NCBI RefSeq assembly: GCF_000160115.1
Contig: NZ_GG665866.1
Location: forward strand, 682,001 to 746,000
Direction: 5' to 3'
Length of the DNA: 64,000 nucleotides
From: Shuttleworthella satelles DSM 14600
GTDB taxonomy: Bacteria > Bacillota > Clostridia > Lachnospirales > Lachnospiraceae
Each line of letters opens with the position of its first letter. Position 1 is the first letter of the stretch. Made by a program: the position numbers and the translations under genes. Shown piece by piece: positions 17,354 to 27,225 of the stretch. Below the pieces are notes generated by a model that saw only the letters and a list, made by a program, of their open reading frames with translations, was not told the origin of the DNA and made no database searches.

Positions 17354-18040
17354 CTACTCCAGCGCCCGGGCGAATGCCCTGGTGATCAGCTGCGGTCTTG
17401 TAATAATGGAGCCTACCACAACGGCAAATGCTCCCAGATCAATCACTCTTCTCGCCTTCTCCGGCGTGTTGATATTTCCCTCGGCAATCACCCGATGCCT
17501 GGCTTTGTCGATGATCGCCCTCAGGATATCGAAATCATTGGCCTCTATCTTATCTCCCCGGCTCTGGGGCGTATAGCCCACCATGGTTGTCCCGATAAAG
17601 TCAAATCCGAGCGCGTCGGCATGCATGGCTTCCTCAACAGTGGAGCAGTCCGCCATCCACAGCTGACCCGGATAGTCCCGTTTTAGCTCAGTAAAGAAGT
17701 CATCCAGGCTCCTGCCGTCCGGTCGCAGAGCGCCGGTCGCGTCCAGAGCAATAATATCAGGCTTCACTTCCATTAATTCCTCCACCTCTTTCATGGTAGG
17801 AGTAATGTAGACCTGGCAATCCGGATAATCCCGCTTGACAATGCCGATCACAGGCAGATCGACCGTAGACTGAATCTCTCTGATATCCTCCGCCGTATTG
17901 GCCCGGATCCCGGCCGCACCGCCTTCCTGCGCCGCGGCTGCCATGCGTCCCATAATGAAAGAGGAATGAAGCGGTTCATTCTCCAGAGCCTGACATGAGA
18001 CAATGAGCTTACCCTTGAGTGCTTCCACTCGATTTCTCAT
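17354..18040 (-). CDS. nanE: N-acetylmannosamine-6-phosphate 2-epimerase
   Basis: The 228-residue protein is a TIM-barrel that converts ManNAc-6-phosphate to GlcNAc-6-phosphate. Family segments seen are the N-terminal LIVSCQALENEPLH, a middle IIALDATGAL, the strand DCSTVEEAMHADALGFDFIGTT with its catalytic carboxylate, and AEGNINTPEKA near the C-terminus. It has its own strong promoter with the RpiR-like motif. The following binding-protein gene starts 57 bp later. Confidence 0.95.
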   Translation of the reverse strand: MRNRVEALKGKLIVSCQALENEPLHSSFIMGRMAAAAQEGGAAGIRANTAEDIREIQSTVDLPVIGIVKRDYPDCQVYITPTMKEVEELMEVKPDIIALDATGALRPDGRSLDDFFTELKRDYPGQLWMADCSTVEEAMHADALGFDFIGTTMVGYTPQSRGDKIEANDFDILRAIIDKARHRVIAEGNINTPEKARRVIDLGAFAVVVGSIITRPQLITRAFARALE

Positions 18041-18069
18041 CTGCTTCCCCTTTCCCTTCTGATAGAGAG

Positions 18070-18109
18070 ATCATATCACGATATAAATGTATTTTCAATA
18101 TATATTTTC
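18070..18109 (-). promoter_or_regulatory. nanE promoter with candidate RpiR operator
   Basis: TTGAAA (18093-18098) and TATGAT (18070-18075) are 17 bp apart on the minus strand. The plus-strand sequence AAATGTATTTTCAA (18085-18098) over the -35 box is repeated with one change (AAATTTATTTTCAA) over the rpiR -35 box, and in both a TATTTTC follows 3-4 bp later. Confidence 0.75.
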
Positions 18110-18171
18110 TTTTTGAAAATTTTTTCTTTCATTTTTGTTTATAAAAGACCTCCGGCAGGCCGCAGGAAAAA

Positions 18172-18918
18172 TCACAATCTGCCTTCCATCCGGCAGAGAC
18201 GCAGGGCAGCCCGATCCGCAATCAGGACAACATCCCTGTGCAGCTGGAGAATCGAGGCCGGCAGCTGGGGTGTCACCGGGCCGAAGAATGCGTCCCTGAC
18301 CGCTCGGGCCTTATCCTCTCCGCTGACAATCACCAGAATCTTTTTGGCCCGCAAAATGCTTCCGACCCCCATCGTAATTGCCCGCCTGGGCACATCCTCT
18401 CTGCGGGCAAAGAGGCGGGCATTGGCATTGATCGTGCTCTCCGTCAGCTCAACCACGTGCGTCCCGTTCTCAAAGGCATCCCCCGGCTCATTGAAACCGA
18501 TATGCCCATTGTGGCCCAGCCCGAGAAGCTGCAGGTCAACCCCTCCCAGGTCCTGAACCAGGCGATCGTAGTCCCTGCACTCTCTGTCTATATCCTCCGC
18601 CATCCCGTTGGGCACGTGCGTATGATTGACGTCGATATTGACCTTGTCAAAGAGGTGCTCGTTCATGAAGAAACGGTAGCTGGCGGGGGAGCTGCCGTCC
18701 AGCCCCAGATATTCGTCCAGATTTACCGTCTTTACTTCCGAGAAATCAATATCTCCCTTTCGATGCCACTCCACCAGCTGCCGATAGGTCCCGATCGGGG
18801 ATGATCCCGTGGCCAGACCCAAAACCGCGTCCGGCTTTAAGATCACCTGCGCCGAAATCAGATTGGCCGCCTGCCGGCTCATCTGTCCTTCATCTTCTGC
18901 CTGATAGATTCTTACCAT
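18172..18918 (-). CDS. nagB: Glucosamine-6-phosphate deaminase
   Basis: NagB converts glucosamine-6-phosphate to fructose-6-phosphate and ammonia, the last step of the pathway. The 248-residue protein carries LGLATGSSPIGTY for phosphate binding, the catalytic aspartate in VNLDEYLGL and the signature GLGHNGHIGFNEPG. The ATG of MVRIYQAEDE has a GGGGGAGC site; the reading frame extends 15 codons upstream without one. It follows rpiR by about 90 bp and is separated from nanE by the nanE promoter. Confidence 0.95.
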   Translation of the reverse strand: MVRIYQAEDEGQMSRQAANLISAQVILKPDAVLGLATGSSPIGTYRQLVEWHRKGDIDFSEVKTVNLDEYLGLDGSSPASYRFFMNEHLFDKVNIDVNHTHVPNGMAEDIDRECRDYDRLVQDLGGVDLQLLGLGHNGHIGFNEPGDAFENGTHVVELTESTINANARLFARREDVPRRAITMGVGSILRAKKILVIVSGEDKARAVRDAFFGPVTPQLPASILQLHRDVVLIADRAALRLCRMEGRL

Positions 18919-19007
18919 AGCTCCCCCTCTTCTTAAAACTCTCATCTTGTCCTGTTTCATCATCTCCGAACACGCGCGGGTATTCCCCCCTCTCTCGCCC
19001 GGCCGGT

Positions 19008-19850
19008 CTAATAGAGCTTATTTACCACAGCATTTGCTGTCTTTTGACGATTTTCCCTGGCCTTCTTACCGTTCGCCTTAAAATAACACTGATAGAGAAT
19101 GTCAATGATATGCAGCTGGCTTAATTTGGCCCCCATGGATCCCCCTTCCAGAGGCCCTTCCTTGGAGCCGCAGATCAAGACGCAGTCTGAGAACTCGGTC
19201 AGAGGGGACTTGAGGAAGCGGGTGATGGAAATAACCTTGGCCCCCGCCTCTTTTGCGATCTGTGCCACCTCGACAGTATCCTTGGTCGATCCGGAATAGG
19301 ACACCACAAAGAGCAAGTCCTCTTCTGTCATCATAGAGGCCGCCATGGCCTGCAGGTGGGTATCCCCTGCGCACATCACCTTGGGCGTGACATGCAGGAA
19401 CTTGTTGTTGGCCTCAATGGCCGCCGTCTTACTGTCGCCTACCCCGAAGAACATGATCTGTCTGGCCTCGGTCAACATTCTGACCGCCTGATCCACCTTC
19501 TCCTTATCTAGAAGCTGGTTGGTCTCGTTAATGGCCTCCAGATGGCTCTTCAATACCTGCTGGAAGATCGGCTCCTTGCCATCCTCTTCTTCGCTTTCCT
19601 CCTCGCCCTTCTCATGTCCCATATTGATCGAGAGCCACATCTTAAACTCCTGGTAGCCCTTTGCCCCGATGGTACGGCAGAAGCGGTGCACCGAGGCGTC
19701 CGCCACATGGCACTCCTCCGCCAGCTCCGTAATCGACATGAAAAGAACCTTCTGGGCGTTTTTCTGCACATAGTCGGCAATCTTCTTCTCGGTTCTGGTC
19801 AATTGGTTATAAGAGAGCTGCATAGACAGCAACACATTCGGAATTGCCAT
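19008..19850 (-). CDS. RpiR-family regulator of the sialic acid operon
   Basis: A 280-residue regulator: N-terminal HTH_6 domain (about 1-77, with ITELAEECHVADASVHRFCRTIG) and a SIS sugar-isomerase domain (about 120-255, with MFFGVGDSKTAA and VVSYSGSTKDTVEVA) that binds a phosphosugar. Family members such as NanR sense sialic acid catabolites, for example ManNAc-6-P or GlcN-6-P. An acidic EEESEEEDGK linker joins the domains. First gene of the operon, probably autoregulated through the shared motif in its promoter; whether it represses or activates is not visible. Confidence 0.92.
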   Translation of the reverse strand: MAIPNVLLSMQLSYNQLTRTEKKIADYVQKNAQKVLFMSITELAEECHVADASVHRFCRTIGAKGYQEFKMWLSINMGHEKGEEESEEEDGKEPIFQQVLKSHLEAINETNQLLDKEKVDQAVRMLTEARQIMFFGVGDSKTAAIEANNKFLHVTPKVMCAGDTHLQAMAASMMTEEDLLFVVSYSGSTKDTVEVAQIAKEAGAKVISITRFLKSPLTEFSDCVLICGSKEGPLEGGSMGAKLSQLHIIDILYQCYFKANGKKARENRQKTANAVVNKLY

Positions 19851-19937
19851 AAAATCCTCCTAATCGCTTGTCCTATTGCCTTTTTTCTGTTCTTTATTTC
19901 AACTTCCTGTTTTTGTTTGAACTTCCTGTCCCAACTG

Positions 19938-19976
19938 ATTATAGGTTGGCCGAAATTTATTTTCAACATTATTTTC
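19938..19976 (-). promoter_or_regulatory. rpiR promoter with candidate RpiR operator
   Basis: TTGAAA (19961-19966) and a perfect TATAAT (19938-19943) are 17 bp apart. AAATTTATTTTCAA (19953-19966) covers the -35 box and matches the nanE copy in 13 of 14 positions. Confidence 0.78.
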
Positions 19977-20246
19977 ATGTCTTCACATAAACTGTCTATA
20001 ATTTTCAGTCATCTCTGATCATGGGCTTTTCGCAGCTCGCCTGCAGCGCTGTATCCCGGATCCTGATGGCAATGAATTAGTAACTGAAAACAAGCTTGGC
20101 GCTCAGGGGTTTATTTGTTATGCCATAAAAGATGCTGACATACCATGGAACACCTAAATCCGCCCAAACACAGTATTATGGGCGGGCTCCCAAAGGATCC
20201 CGCCCCAATATTTGACATAGAGCCATTCTTTTGACGATAAAAGACA
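19977..20246. other. Intergenic between rpiR and the glycogen operon
   Basis: No gene seen. It contains a GC-rich hairpin at 20180-20206 (GGGCGGG pairing with CCCGCCC around TCCCAAAGGA) without a T-run on either strand, so it may be an mRNA-stabilising or REP-like element rather than a terminator. Confidence 0.5.
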
Positions 20247-20300
20247 GAAAAAACCAGCCCTTTGATCCGCAGCTGTATCTGCCGATCAAAGAGCCGGTCT
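20247..20300 (-). terminator. Terminator of the glg operon
   Basis: On the minus strand GGCTCTTTGATC pairs with GATCAAAGGGCT with inner GCAG/CTGC pairs, followed by GG and six T. It lies about 155 bp past the glgA stop, beyond the three direct repeats. Confidence 0.85.
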
Positions 20301-20336
20301 TCTCTGTCAAAGTCTCTCCCCAGATTCGATTTCTGC

Positions 20337-20449
20337 CTCTTTCGCCAAGTGAATCAACGCAATTGTATTCCTGCCCTTTCGCCAAGTAACTCAACTCAAT
20401 TGAATTCCAGTCTCTTTCTCCGAGCGAATCAACGCAATTGAATCCCTGT
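20337..20449. repeat. Three tandem 37-38 bp direct repeats
   Basis: Units begin at 20337, 20375 and 20412. Each has the shape (C/T)CTTTC(G/T)CC(A/G)AG(T/C)..(C/A).TCAAC(G/T)CAATTG(T/A)AT(T/C)CC. They lie directly after the glgA stop, before the operon terminator, so they would be transcribed in the 3' untranslated region. Confidence 0.8.
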
Positions 20450-20455
20450 CATCTC

Positions 20456-21892
20456 CTATGCGGGGATCAGCTGACGGTAGAGATCAAGGTAGGCCTGACT
20501 GGCGGTATCCCATGAGAAATCCCTGGTCATGGCATTCTGCTGAAGATCCCTCCATCCTTCTCTGTCATTGTGATAGACATCAAGGGCCCTCTCAATGGTC
20601 TTGACCATCCAGTAGCCGGAGAATTCCCGGAAGGAGAAGCCTGTGCCCTCATGGGTCACGACATTGTACGGCGTAACCGTATCCTTAAGCCCGCCGACCT
20701 CACTGACGATCGGAAGTGTCCCGTAACGCATGGACATCATCTGCGACAGGCCGCAGGGCTCAAAGGCAGACGGCATGAGGAAGAGGTCACAGCCCGCGTA
20801 GATCTGTTGGGCAAGTTCCAGGTTGAAGGTGATATGGGCCGATACCTTATCCCTAAAGGTCTGGCCGAACCACCAGAAATCATGCTCGTAGGCAGGGTAT
20901 CCGGTCCCCAGGACAACCATCTGCAGGTCATGTCGCAGGAGGTTGTTCAATTCACTGACCACCAGACCGAATCCCTTCTGGTCTGTCAATCTGGATACAA
21001 TCCCGATCAAGGGCACATCCGAGCGGACCGGAAGACCCACACGCCTCTGGAGTTCCTCCTTGTCAAGGGCTTTGCCGGACAGGTCCTTCGCCGAGAAATG
21101 ATGGGGGATGAGCGGGTCCGTCTCCGGGTTAAAGAGATCGGTGTCTATCCCGTTGACAAGGCCGGATAGCTTGCCGGACTCCATCCGCATGATCTGGTCA
21201 AGCCCCTTGCCGAATTCCGGCCTCTGGATCTCCTGCGCGTAGGAGGGGGACACCGTCGTCACCCGGTCGGCATAGAGAACGCCTGCCTTCATCCAGTTCA
21301 GGCAGTTGTTCCAGCGGAGGATTCCGTCTGCATAGCGGCGATAGCCCACGCCGAAGAGCTCCCCTAACATACTGCTGTCAAACTGGCCCTGGAATTCGAT
21401 GTTATGAATGGTAAAGACCGTCCGGATTCCCTGATAGGCCTGAATCCAGTGATACTTCTCCTTGAGCAGGAAGGGGATCATGGCCGTGTGATAGTCGTGG
21501 ACATGAAGCACATCCGGAATGAAATCGATCCGCTCCATGAGCTCGATGGCCGCCAGCTGGAAGAAGGCAAAGCGCTCGCCGTCATCTCCCTCTCCGTAGA
21601 CCCTGCCCCGGAAGAAATACTGCTGATTGTCCAGGAAATAGAAGGTGACCCCATCCCGGATCAGCTTTCTGATCCCGACATACTGATGGCGCCAGCCCAC
21701 ATCGGTATAGTAGTATCCCTCATAGGAGACCTGATCGCCGAACCCGGCATCCACCAGGTCATAATAGGGAAGAACGACAATGACCTCATTCCCCTTTTTC
21801 GCCAGAGCCTTGGGAAGGGCTCCAATCACATCCCCCAGGCCACCCGTCTTGGCAAAAGGTGCCCCTTCCGCCGCTGCAAACATAATTTTCAT
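20456..21892 (-). CDS. glgA: Glycogen synthase (ADP-glucose type)
   Basis: A 478-residue GT5 enzyme that adds glucose from ADP-glucose to glycogen. The N-terminal [16 protein letters not shown] (15-30) is the ADP-glucose signature; the C-terminal domain has [18 protein letters not shown] with the catalytic glutamate, and GGLKDTV. Its ATG overlaps the glgD stop by 4 bp, so the two are translationally coupled. Last gene of glgBCDA. Confidence 0.96.
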   Translation of the reverse strand: MKIMFAAAEGAPFAKTGGLGDVIGALPKALAKKGNEVIVVLPYYDLVDAGFGDQVSYEGYYYTDVGWRHQYVGIRKLIRDGVTFYFLDNQQYFFRGRVYGEGDDGERFAFFQLAAIELMERIDFIPDVLHVHDYHTAMIPFLLKEKYHWIQAYQGIRTVFTIHNIEFQGQFDSSMLGELFGVGYRRYADGILRWNNCLNWMKAGVLYADRVTTVSPSYAQEIQRPEFGKGLDQIMRMESGKLSGLVNGIDTDLFNPETDPLIPHHFSAKDLSGKALDKEELQRRVGLPVRSDVPLIGIVSRLTDQKGFGLVVSELNNLLRHDLQMVVLGTGYPAYEHDFWWFGQTFRDKVSAHITFNLELAQQIYAGCDLFLMPSAFEPCGLSQMMSMRYGTLPIVSEVGGLKDTVTPYNVVTHEGTGFSFREFSGYWMVKTIERALDVYHNDREGWRDLQQNAMTRDFSWDTASQAYLDLYRQLIPA

Positions 21893-23025
21893 TGAATAAT
21901 ATCTCCTGTGATCTCCTGTCCCTTGCCGATGACCAATAGGTTATCAGCGCTGCCGCGAAGCGTCACTCCCTCGGGGATCTGCACATTCTTATCGATAATC
22001 GCGTACTCTACCGTGGCCATCTTATGAATTTGCACCTTCGGGGAGACTACGGACCATCTGACGCTCGCGCTCTCGTCGACCAGGCAGTTGCGTCCCACGA
22101 CAGAGTGCTCGACCGCTCCTCTGATGATGGATCCAGAGGCAAACTGTGAATTCTTGATCCGTGAGTCCGCGTCGAAATAGGTCGCTTCCTCATTCTTGAC
22201 CTTAGTGTAGATCTTCTGGTTCCCGTAGAAAAGAGCGTAGAACTTCTGCGGGTCAAGCATGTCCATATTGGCCTGGTAGTAGGCCTGAACCGAGTTGATA
22301 TTGGCCAGATATCCCGAGTGCTCGAAGGCCAGTGCCCCCGCTTCTGCCAAAAGATCCCGAAGGACAAAGCAGATCTTTCTCATCTGTTCTTTCTTCGCTT
22401 CCTCCTCCAGCTTCTCGATCAGCCAGGGGGTATCAACCACGTAGATATCCGCATTCATGGGGGCAATCTCCGGGGCATCGGAAAGGCTGATCTTGCCCGC
22501 TACCGTATCCGTATCGTCAATTTGCAGGATCTCGTTCATCTCGGAGATCTGCGTCTTGGGCAGCCTCTTATAGACCACAGTCACCTTGCCGCCACTGGCA
22601 TTGTGGACATGGATGACCTGCTCCAGATTGATATTGCAGAGAATATCAAAGGGCATATAGATGGTCTGGTCAGACCCCGATGTCTTCAGGTAAGTCAGGA
22701 GCTGACTGTAGTATTCCCTATCTGCCATCCGGCAGTCCTCCTGGTCCTCAAGAAAGGAAGGAAAATAATGGCTCAACAGGGTGTTCAGACCCCAGACCCG
22801 TCCGGACCTGACATGGTCGAAGACCGAGCGGACATTCTTCCCGCTGAAAATCGCATAGACGCTGCGAATCCCGGAATTGGCGATGCTTGACAGCTGAAAG
22901 TCGATCAGTCGGTACTTCCCGTCAAAGGGAAGCGTCGCCAGGGGTCTTTCCTTCGTCAGACCTCCCATATCCAGACAACCTGCTCCCACATTTCCTAAAA
23001 TCGCTGTATATTTATCAATCTTCAT
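21889..23025 (-). CDS. glgD: ADP-glucose pyrophosphorylase regulatory-type subunit
   Basis: A 378-residue paralogue of GlgC that lacks the catalytic GGxGTRL loop: the matching stretch is [36 protein letters not shown] and the C-terminal left-handed beta-helix repeats are kept. In Firmicutes GlgD pairs with GlgC and raises its activity. Its start overlaps the glgC stop by 11 bp, supporting one complex. Confidence 0.94.
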   Translation of the reverse strand: MKIDKYTAILGNVGAGCLDMGGLTKERPLATLPFDGKYRLIDFQLSSIANSGIRSVYAIFSGKNVRSVFDHVRSGRVWGLNTLLSHYFPSFLEDQEDCRMADREYYSQLLTYLKTSGSDQTIYMPFDILCNINLEQVIHVHNASGGKVTVVYKRLPKTQISEMNEILQIDDTDTVAGKISLSDAPEIAPMNADIYVVDTPWLIEKLEEEAKKEQMRKICFVLRDLLAEAGALAFEHSGYLANINSVQAYYQANMDMLDPQKFYALFYGNQKIYTKVKNEEATYFDADSRIKNSQFASGSIIRGAVEHSVVGRNCLVDESASVRWSVVSPKVQIHKMATVEYAIIDKNVQIPEGVTLRGSADNLLVIGKGQEITGDIIQ

Positions 23026-24154
23026 CTGGCGCCCCCACTACTTCGTTATACCCGACAACTGCCACTTCCTCGCTGCCATCGATCACAACATTCTCACCAA
23101 TGGTAGCGCCCTCGCCGACAATGGCCCGCGTCACATGGGCCCCGGCCTTAACGGTAGCTCCGCTCATGACGAAGCTGTCCTTGATCACCGCCCCTTCTTC
23201 CACCTTGACATTGGTTGACAGGATGGAATGTTCGATCTCGCCGGAGACGAAGCAGCCGTCGACGACAAGGGAATCGTTGACCGTCGCCTCGTCACTGATG
23301 AAGTTGGGCGGGGCAATGACATTCTTCGAGTAGATCTTCCAGGACCGGTCGCGGCTGTTCAAGGCATTGTCCACCTCAATGTACTCCATATTGGCCTCCC
23401 AGAGAGACTCGATGGTTCCGACGTCTTTCCAGTAGCCGTGGAAATGATAGGTGTATACCGGTTCGCCGTGTTCCAGATAGGCGGGAATAACATTTTTGCC
23501 GAAATCAGACATGTCCACTTCATTTTTCTCGGCATTGACAAGCATGGTCTTTAATTTCTGCCAGTCAAAAATGTAGATTCCCATGGAAGCGTGCCTTGAC
23601 TTGGGATGCTTGGGCTTCTCCTCAAATTCGACAATCCGGTCATTAGCATCCGTGTTCATGATTCCAAAGCGGCTGGCCTCTTCCAGAGGCACATCGATGA
23701 CCGCCACAGTCAGACTGGCATGCTTATCCTTGTGCTGTCTGAGCATGTCGTCATAGTCCATCTTGTAAATATGGTCGCCCGAGAGAATGAGGACATATTT
23801 GGGGTTGATGCTGTCGATGTAATCCATATTCTGGTATATGGCATGGCTGGTCCCCAGGAACCAGCGATTCCCCTCCTTGGCGGAATAGGGCTGGAGGATG
23901 GTTGCACCGGTATCAATTCCGTCCAGGCCCCAGGAAGATCCGTTTCCGATATGGCTGTTTAAGATCAGGGGCTGATACTGGGTGATCACACCGACATTCT
24001 TAATTCCGGAATTGGCGCAATTGGACAGGGCAAAGTCAATGATCCGATAGCGTCCCCCAAACTGTACCGCCGGTTTGGCGATGTTCTGCGTCAGTTTCCC
24101 CAGACGCGTCCCCTGCCCGCCGGCAAGAATTAAAGCCAACATTTCATTTTTCAT
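23015..24154 (-). CDS. glgC: Glucose-1-phosphate adenylyltransferase, catalytic subunit
   Basis: The 379-residue enzyme makes ADP-glucose from ATP and glucose-1-phosphate, the committed step of glycogen synthesis. It shows [19 protein letters not shown] (12-30), [19 protein letters not shown], and [10 protein letters not shown] with the metal aspartate, then the beta-helix allosteric domain. Spacing to glgB is 55 bp. Confidence 0.96.
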   Translation of the reverse strand: MKNEMLALILAGGQGTRLGKLTQNIAKPAVQFGGRYRIIDFALSNCANSGIKNVGVITQYQPLILNSHIGNGSSWGLDGIDTGATILQPYSAKEGNRWFLGTSHAIYQNMDYIDSINPKYVLILSGDHIYKMDYDDMLRQHKDKHASLTVAVIDVPLEEASRFGIMNTDANDRIVEFEEKPKHPKSRHASMGIYIFDWQKLKTMLVNAEKNEVDMSDFGKNVIPAYLEHGEPVYTYHFHGYWKDVGTIESLWEANMEYIEVDNALNSRDRSWKIYSKNVIAPPNFISDEATVNDSLVVDGCFVSGEIEHSILSTNVKVEEGAVIKDSFVMSGATVKAGAHVTRAIVGEGATIGENVVIDGSEEVAVVGYNEVVGAPDED

Positions 24155-24209
24155 GTAGATCCACCCCTTTTCTGATCACGGATACCATGATTGCTCTGTA
24201 CTGATGTCT

Positions 24210-26105
24210 TTATTCTCTGTGAGTCTTCGGCTGCTTCACGCGGCGTTTCACCCTCCATACACTGGCGCCGAGCGCCGGCAGGGTGAAGCTGAGCGTGTTT
24301 GTATAGTCCTTCCAGCTCCCCTCCTGCGTCATAGTGTCAGGATTGTGCTCCTTCCACACACCGCCGAATTCCTCAAGCTCTGTATTGATGACCTCCTGAT
24401 AGAGCCCGGCGACAGGAACCCCGATGGTGAAATTCTTTCGCTCCACCGGCGTCATATTGAAGACGCAGACCAAAAAATCTCCCTTATCCCCCTTGCGGAT
24501 AAATGAGAGGACGCTCTCCGCCCGATTGTCCGCGTCGATCACCTCCAAACCATCGTAGGAATCATCGATCTGCCAGAGGGCCTTGTGCTCTTTGTAGAAG
24601 GCATTGAGACGACTGGTGAAATACTGCATCTGCCGGTTCATGCGGTCGTCCAGATTGCCCCATTCCAGTTGATAATCGTATTTCCATTCCAGGAACTGAC
24701 CGAATTCAGAACCCATAAAGAGGAGCTTCTTCCCTGGATGGCAGATCTGGTAGGCGTACAGGTTTCGCAGTCCTGCGAATTGATTGTAGCGGTCTCCCCA
24801 CATCTTATGCATCATGCTCTTCTTGCCATGAACCACCTCATCATGGGAAAACGGGAGGACGAAGTGTTCATTGAAGACATACATGAAGCTGAATGTCACC
24901 AGGTTGAAGTCGTACTGGCGGTAAATGGGATCCTCCTCATAGAACCTGAGAATATCGTTCATCCATCCCATGTCCCACTTGAAGTCAAAGCCCAGACCTC
25001 CCTCTTCAAAGGGCCTTGTAATCGGCGTAGCTGCCGTGGACTCCTCGGCGATCATCATAACATCCGGATGATAGAACTTAACGACCCCATTGAGCCGCCG
25101 CAGGAAGTTGTATCCCTCAATGTTGCGGTTGCCCCCCTCCTGATTCGGTGTCCAGGGTCCCTCGTCGTAGTCCAGGTAGAGCATATTAGAGACCGCGTCC
25201 ACGCGAAGCCCGTCGATATGATATTCCTCCAGCCAGAATAGAGCACTTGAGAGCAAAAAGGACTGCACCTGATTCTTGCCCAGATCGAAATTCAAAGCGC
25301 CCCAGCGATAATTGTGGGCCCGGTGGTGATCCTGGTACTCAAAGGTCGGCGTCCCGTCGAAATAAGCCAGGGCGTCATCATTCTGCGTAAAATGTCCTGG
25401 CACCCAGTCCACGAGCACCCCGATATTATGCTGGTGACAGGCCTCGACAAAATCCTGAAAATCCTCCGGACTTCCATAGGTATGCTCCAGAGCAAAATAA
25501 CCCATGAGCTGATATCCCCAGCTCATTCCCAGTGGGTGTGCCATGAGGGGCAAGAACTCCACGTGAGTGTAGTGCATCTTCTCCAGATAGGGGATCAGTT
25601 CCTCCTTCAACTCCCGAAACGTGTAGGGAGTCCCGTCTTCTCTAAGCTTCCAGGAAGACGCGTGTACCTCATAGATATTGACCGGACGCTTCTGAAATCC
25701 AAACCGCTTGCGCCGTCCCATCCAGGGACCATCCTTCCATTTCCTCTCTCTCTTCAGACGGACAATCGCGCCTGTCCCCGGCCTGGCTTCCAAATAGCTC
25801 GCAAAGGGATCCATCTTCTCAACGACCTGTCCTCCCTTTCTCTTCACCAGGTACTTATAGATCTGCCCCTCCCTGGGAAGATCGGAAGAAACCTCCCAGA
25901 CCCCGATATGGTTCCTGACCATATCGATCGGATTCTGGAACCAGCCGGTAAAGTCTCCGATCAGCTGAACCTGCTCGGCGTGCGGAGCCCAGACGCGAAA
26001 AACGAACGCCCCCTCCCGGCTTTCATCCTGATGAAGCCCCAGGTAGTCCTGCAGGTGAAAATTCTCACCCAGCCCGAATGTGTACATTTCCTCTTCCAAA
26101 CGCAT
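24210..26105 (-). CDS. glgB: 1,4-alpha-glucan branching enzyme
   Basis: A 631-residue GH13 enzyme that makes alpha-1,6 branches. After an N-terminal CBM48 domain (about 28-115, [20 protein letters not shown]), the barrel shows DWVPGHF, the nucleophile region [16 protein letters not shown], the acid IAEESTA and [12 protein letters not shown]. The ATG follows AGGTGATCGT. First gene of glgBCDA, under the promoter at 26151-26179. Confidence 0.96.
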   Translation of the reverse strand: MRLEEEMYTFGLGENFHLQDYLGLHQDESREGAFVFRVWAPHAEQVQLIGDFTGWFQNPIDMVRNHIGVWEVSSDLPREGQIYKYLVKRKGGQVVEKMDPFASYLEARPGTGAIVRLKRERKWKDGPWMGRRKRFGFQKRPVNIYEVHASSWKLREDGTPYTFRELKEELIPYLEKMHYTHVEFLPLMAHPLGMSWGYQLMGYFALEHTYGSPEDFQDFVEACHQHNIGVLVDWVPGHFTQNDDALAYFDGTPTFEYQDHHRAHNYRWGALNFDLGKNQVQSFLLSSALFWLEEYHIDGLRVDAVSNMLYLDYDEGPWTPNQEGGNRNIEGYNFLRRLNGVVKFYHPDVMMIAEESTAATPITRPFEEGGLGFDFKWDMGWMNDILRFYEEDPIYRQYDFNLVTFSFMYVFNEHFVLPFSHDEVVHGKKSMMHKMWGDRYNQFAGLRNLYAYQICHPGKKLLFMGSEFGQFLEWKYDYQLEWGNLDDRMNRQMQYFTSRLNAFYKEHKALWQIDDSYDGLEVIDADNRAESVLSFIRKGDKGDFLVCVFNMTPVERKNFTIGVPVAGLYQEVINTELEEFGGVWKEHNPDTMTQEGSWKDYTNTLSFTLPALGASVWRVKRRVKQPKTHRE

Positions 26106-26150
26106 ACGATCACCTCACTTCTCGAATACGACCATGTAATCGTTAAATCT

Positions 26151-26179
26151 ATTATATCACTTACTTGTGTTTATCTGAA
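26151..26179 (-). promoter_or_regulatory. Promoter of the glg operon
   Basis: A perfect TATAAT (26151-26156) with a weak TTCAGA -35 box (26174-26179) at 17 bp, about 45 bp upstream of the glgB start. Confidence 0.6.
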
Positions 26180-26203
26180 AATTATTAATTTGCATTTACA
26201 TTA

Positions 26204-26232
26204 TTGAATTAACTTTCAGAAAGTGTCATAAT
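26204..26232 (+). promoter_or_regulatory. Promoter of the alpha/beta hydrolase gene
   Basis: TTGAAT (26204-26209) and CATAAT (26227-26232) are 17 bp apart on the plus strand, diverging from the glg promoter; the leader to the ATG is about 110 bases. Confidence 0.6.
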
Positions 26233-26349
26233 AGTTAAATCAGCATTTTTTTAAGAACAATTTCCTGCCCCTCGCGTCGGCGAGGAAATCTAAAATAGCA
26301 GATGTTTGATAAGCCGGGAATGTGGAAATAATAGAGGAGATGCAGATAG

Positions 26350-27108
26350 ATGACATTTCATGAATACGGGACACAGAATGAGAAGGTAATCGTGCTCATC
26401 CATCCCTCCGCGGTCATGTGGGACTATTTTTCTTATCTGATCCCCCTTCTCGAAAGGGACTTTCATCTGCTGATCCCTGCTCTGCCCGGATATGATGAGT
26501 CAAACCCGGATATGGACTACACGAGCGTGGAGGAGATCGCGTCGCAGATCGCCGGTTTTCTGTCCGCAAGAAACATAGATCACATCGATCTCTTATACGG
26601 ATGTTCCATGGGGGGAAGCATTGTCATCCGCATGTTGGCGGATCGTCTCATCGCGATAGATAACGCGGTCATTGACGGGGGAATTACCCCCTATCAGCTC
26701 CCGCGGATCATTACCCGTCTCATTGCGGCCAGAGATTTTCTGATGGTGTCCATGGGAAAAATCGGCGGTCTGAAATTGCTGGAAAAGGTTTTCTCCACGG
26801 ATGAATACAGCGCGGAGGATTTGAAATACATCGAGAAGACGCTTGGCTTTATGAGCTACCGGACGATCTGGCGGACCTTCGAGTCCTGCAACAATTACCG
26901 GATACCGGATCCTGTGCCGGAAATCCCCGGGCATATGGAATACTGGTATGGGGACAAGGAACAAAAAGACCGCAAATGGGACATCCGATATATCAGGAAA
27001 AACTTCCCCCAGGCCAGGTTGGTTCGGATGAAGAATTGCGGACACGCCAGCATGGCCTCCCTTCATCCGGAGAAAATGACGGCCCTGTTCCGGAAATTGC
27101 TCCAATAA
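26350..27108 (+). CDS. Alpha/beta hydrolase
   Basis: The 252-residue protein has the alpha/beta hydrolase fold: an oxyanion-hole region VLIHPSAVMWDYF, the nucleophile elbow GCSMGG (S86) and a late NCGHAS with the catalytic histidine. Relatives include esterases and lipases acting on small acyl substrates; substrate unknown. No signal peptide, so cytoplasmic. It is transcribed alone, against all its neighbours, and ends at a bidirectional terminator. Confidence 0.85.
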   Translation: MTFHEYGTQNEKVIVLIHPSAVMWDYFSYLIPLLERDFHLLIPALPGYDESNPDMDYTSVEEIASQIAGFLSARNIDHIDLLYGCSMGGSIVIRMLADRLIAIDNAVIDGGITPYQLPRIITRLIAARDFLMVSMGKIGGLKLLEKVFSTDEYSAEDLKYIEKTLGFMSYRTIWRTFESCNNYRIPDPVPEIPGHMEYWYGDKEQKDRKWDIRYIRKNFPQARLVRMKNCGHASMASLHPEKMTALFRKLLQ

Positions 27109-27158
27109 GATACCCTTTTGGCATTTTCTGATAAGATACTCTTTGGCATTCTCTGATC
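27109..27158. repeat. Two tandem 24 bp imperfect repeats after the hydrolase gene
   Basis: GATACCCTTTTGGCATTTTC and GATACTCTTTGGCATTCTC stand 26 bp apart, each followed by TGATAA or TGATCG. They lie in the short gap between the stop codon and the terminator. Confidence 0.6.
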
Positions 27159-27165
27159 GCGCAGG

Positions 27166-27213
27166 AAAGGGTCTGTGAAGAAATGAAAGCTCATTTCCTC
27201 ACAGACCCTTTTC
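27166..27213. terminator. Bidirectional terminator between hydrolase and pulA
   Basis: GGGTCTGTGAAGAAATGA pairs with TCATTTCCTCACAGACCC (one mismatch) around AAGC, with A and T runs at the two ends, so it can end both convergent transcripts. Confidence 0.88.
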
Positions 27214-27225
27214 AATTGAAGTAAA

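Noticed and set aside
20180-20206. GC-rich hairpin considered as a terminator
   Set aside because: No T-run on either strand; kept only as a structural note.
20176-20394. Small minus-strand frame downstream of glgA
   Set aside because: It runs through the direct repeats and the terminator hairpin and has no ribosome site.
25314-26207. Plus-strand frame of about 300 codons opposite glgB
   Set aside because: Shadow of the glgB reading frame; no family resemblance and no ribosome site.
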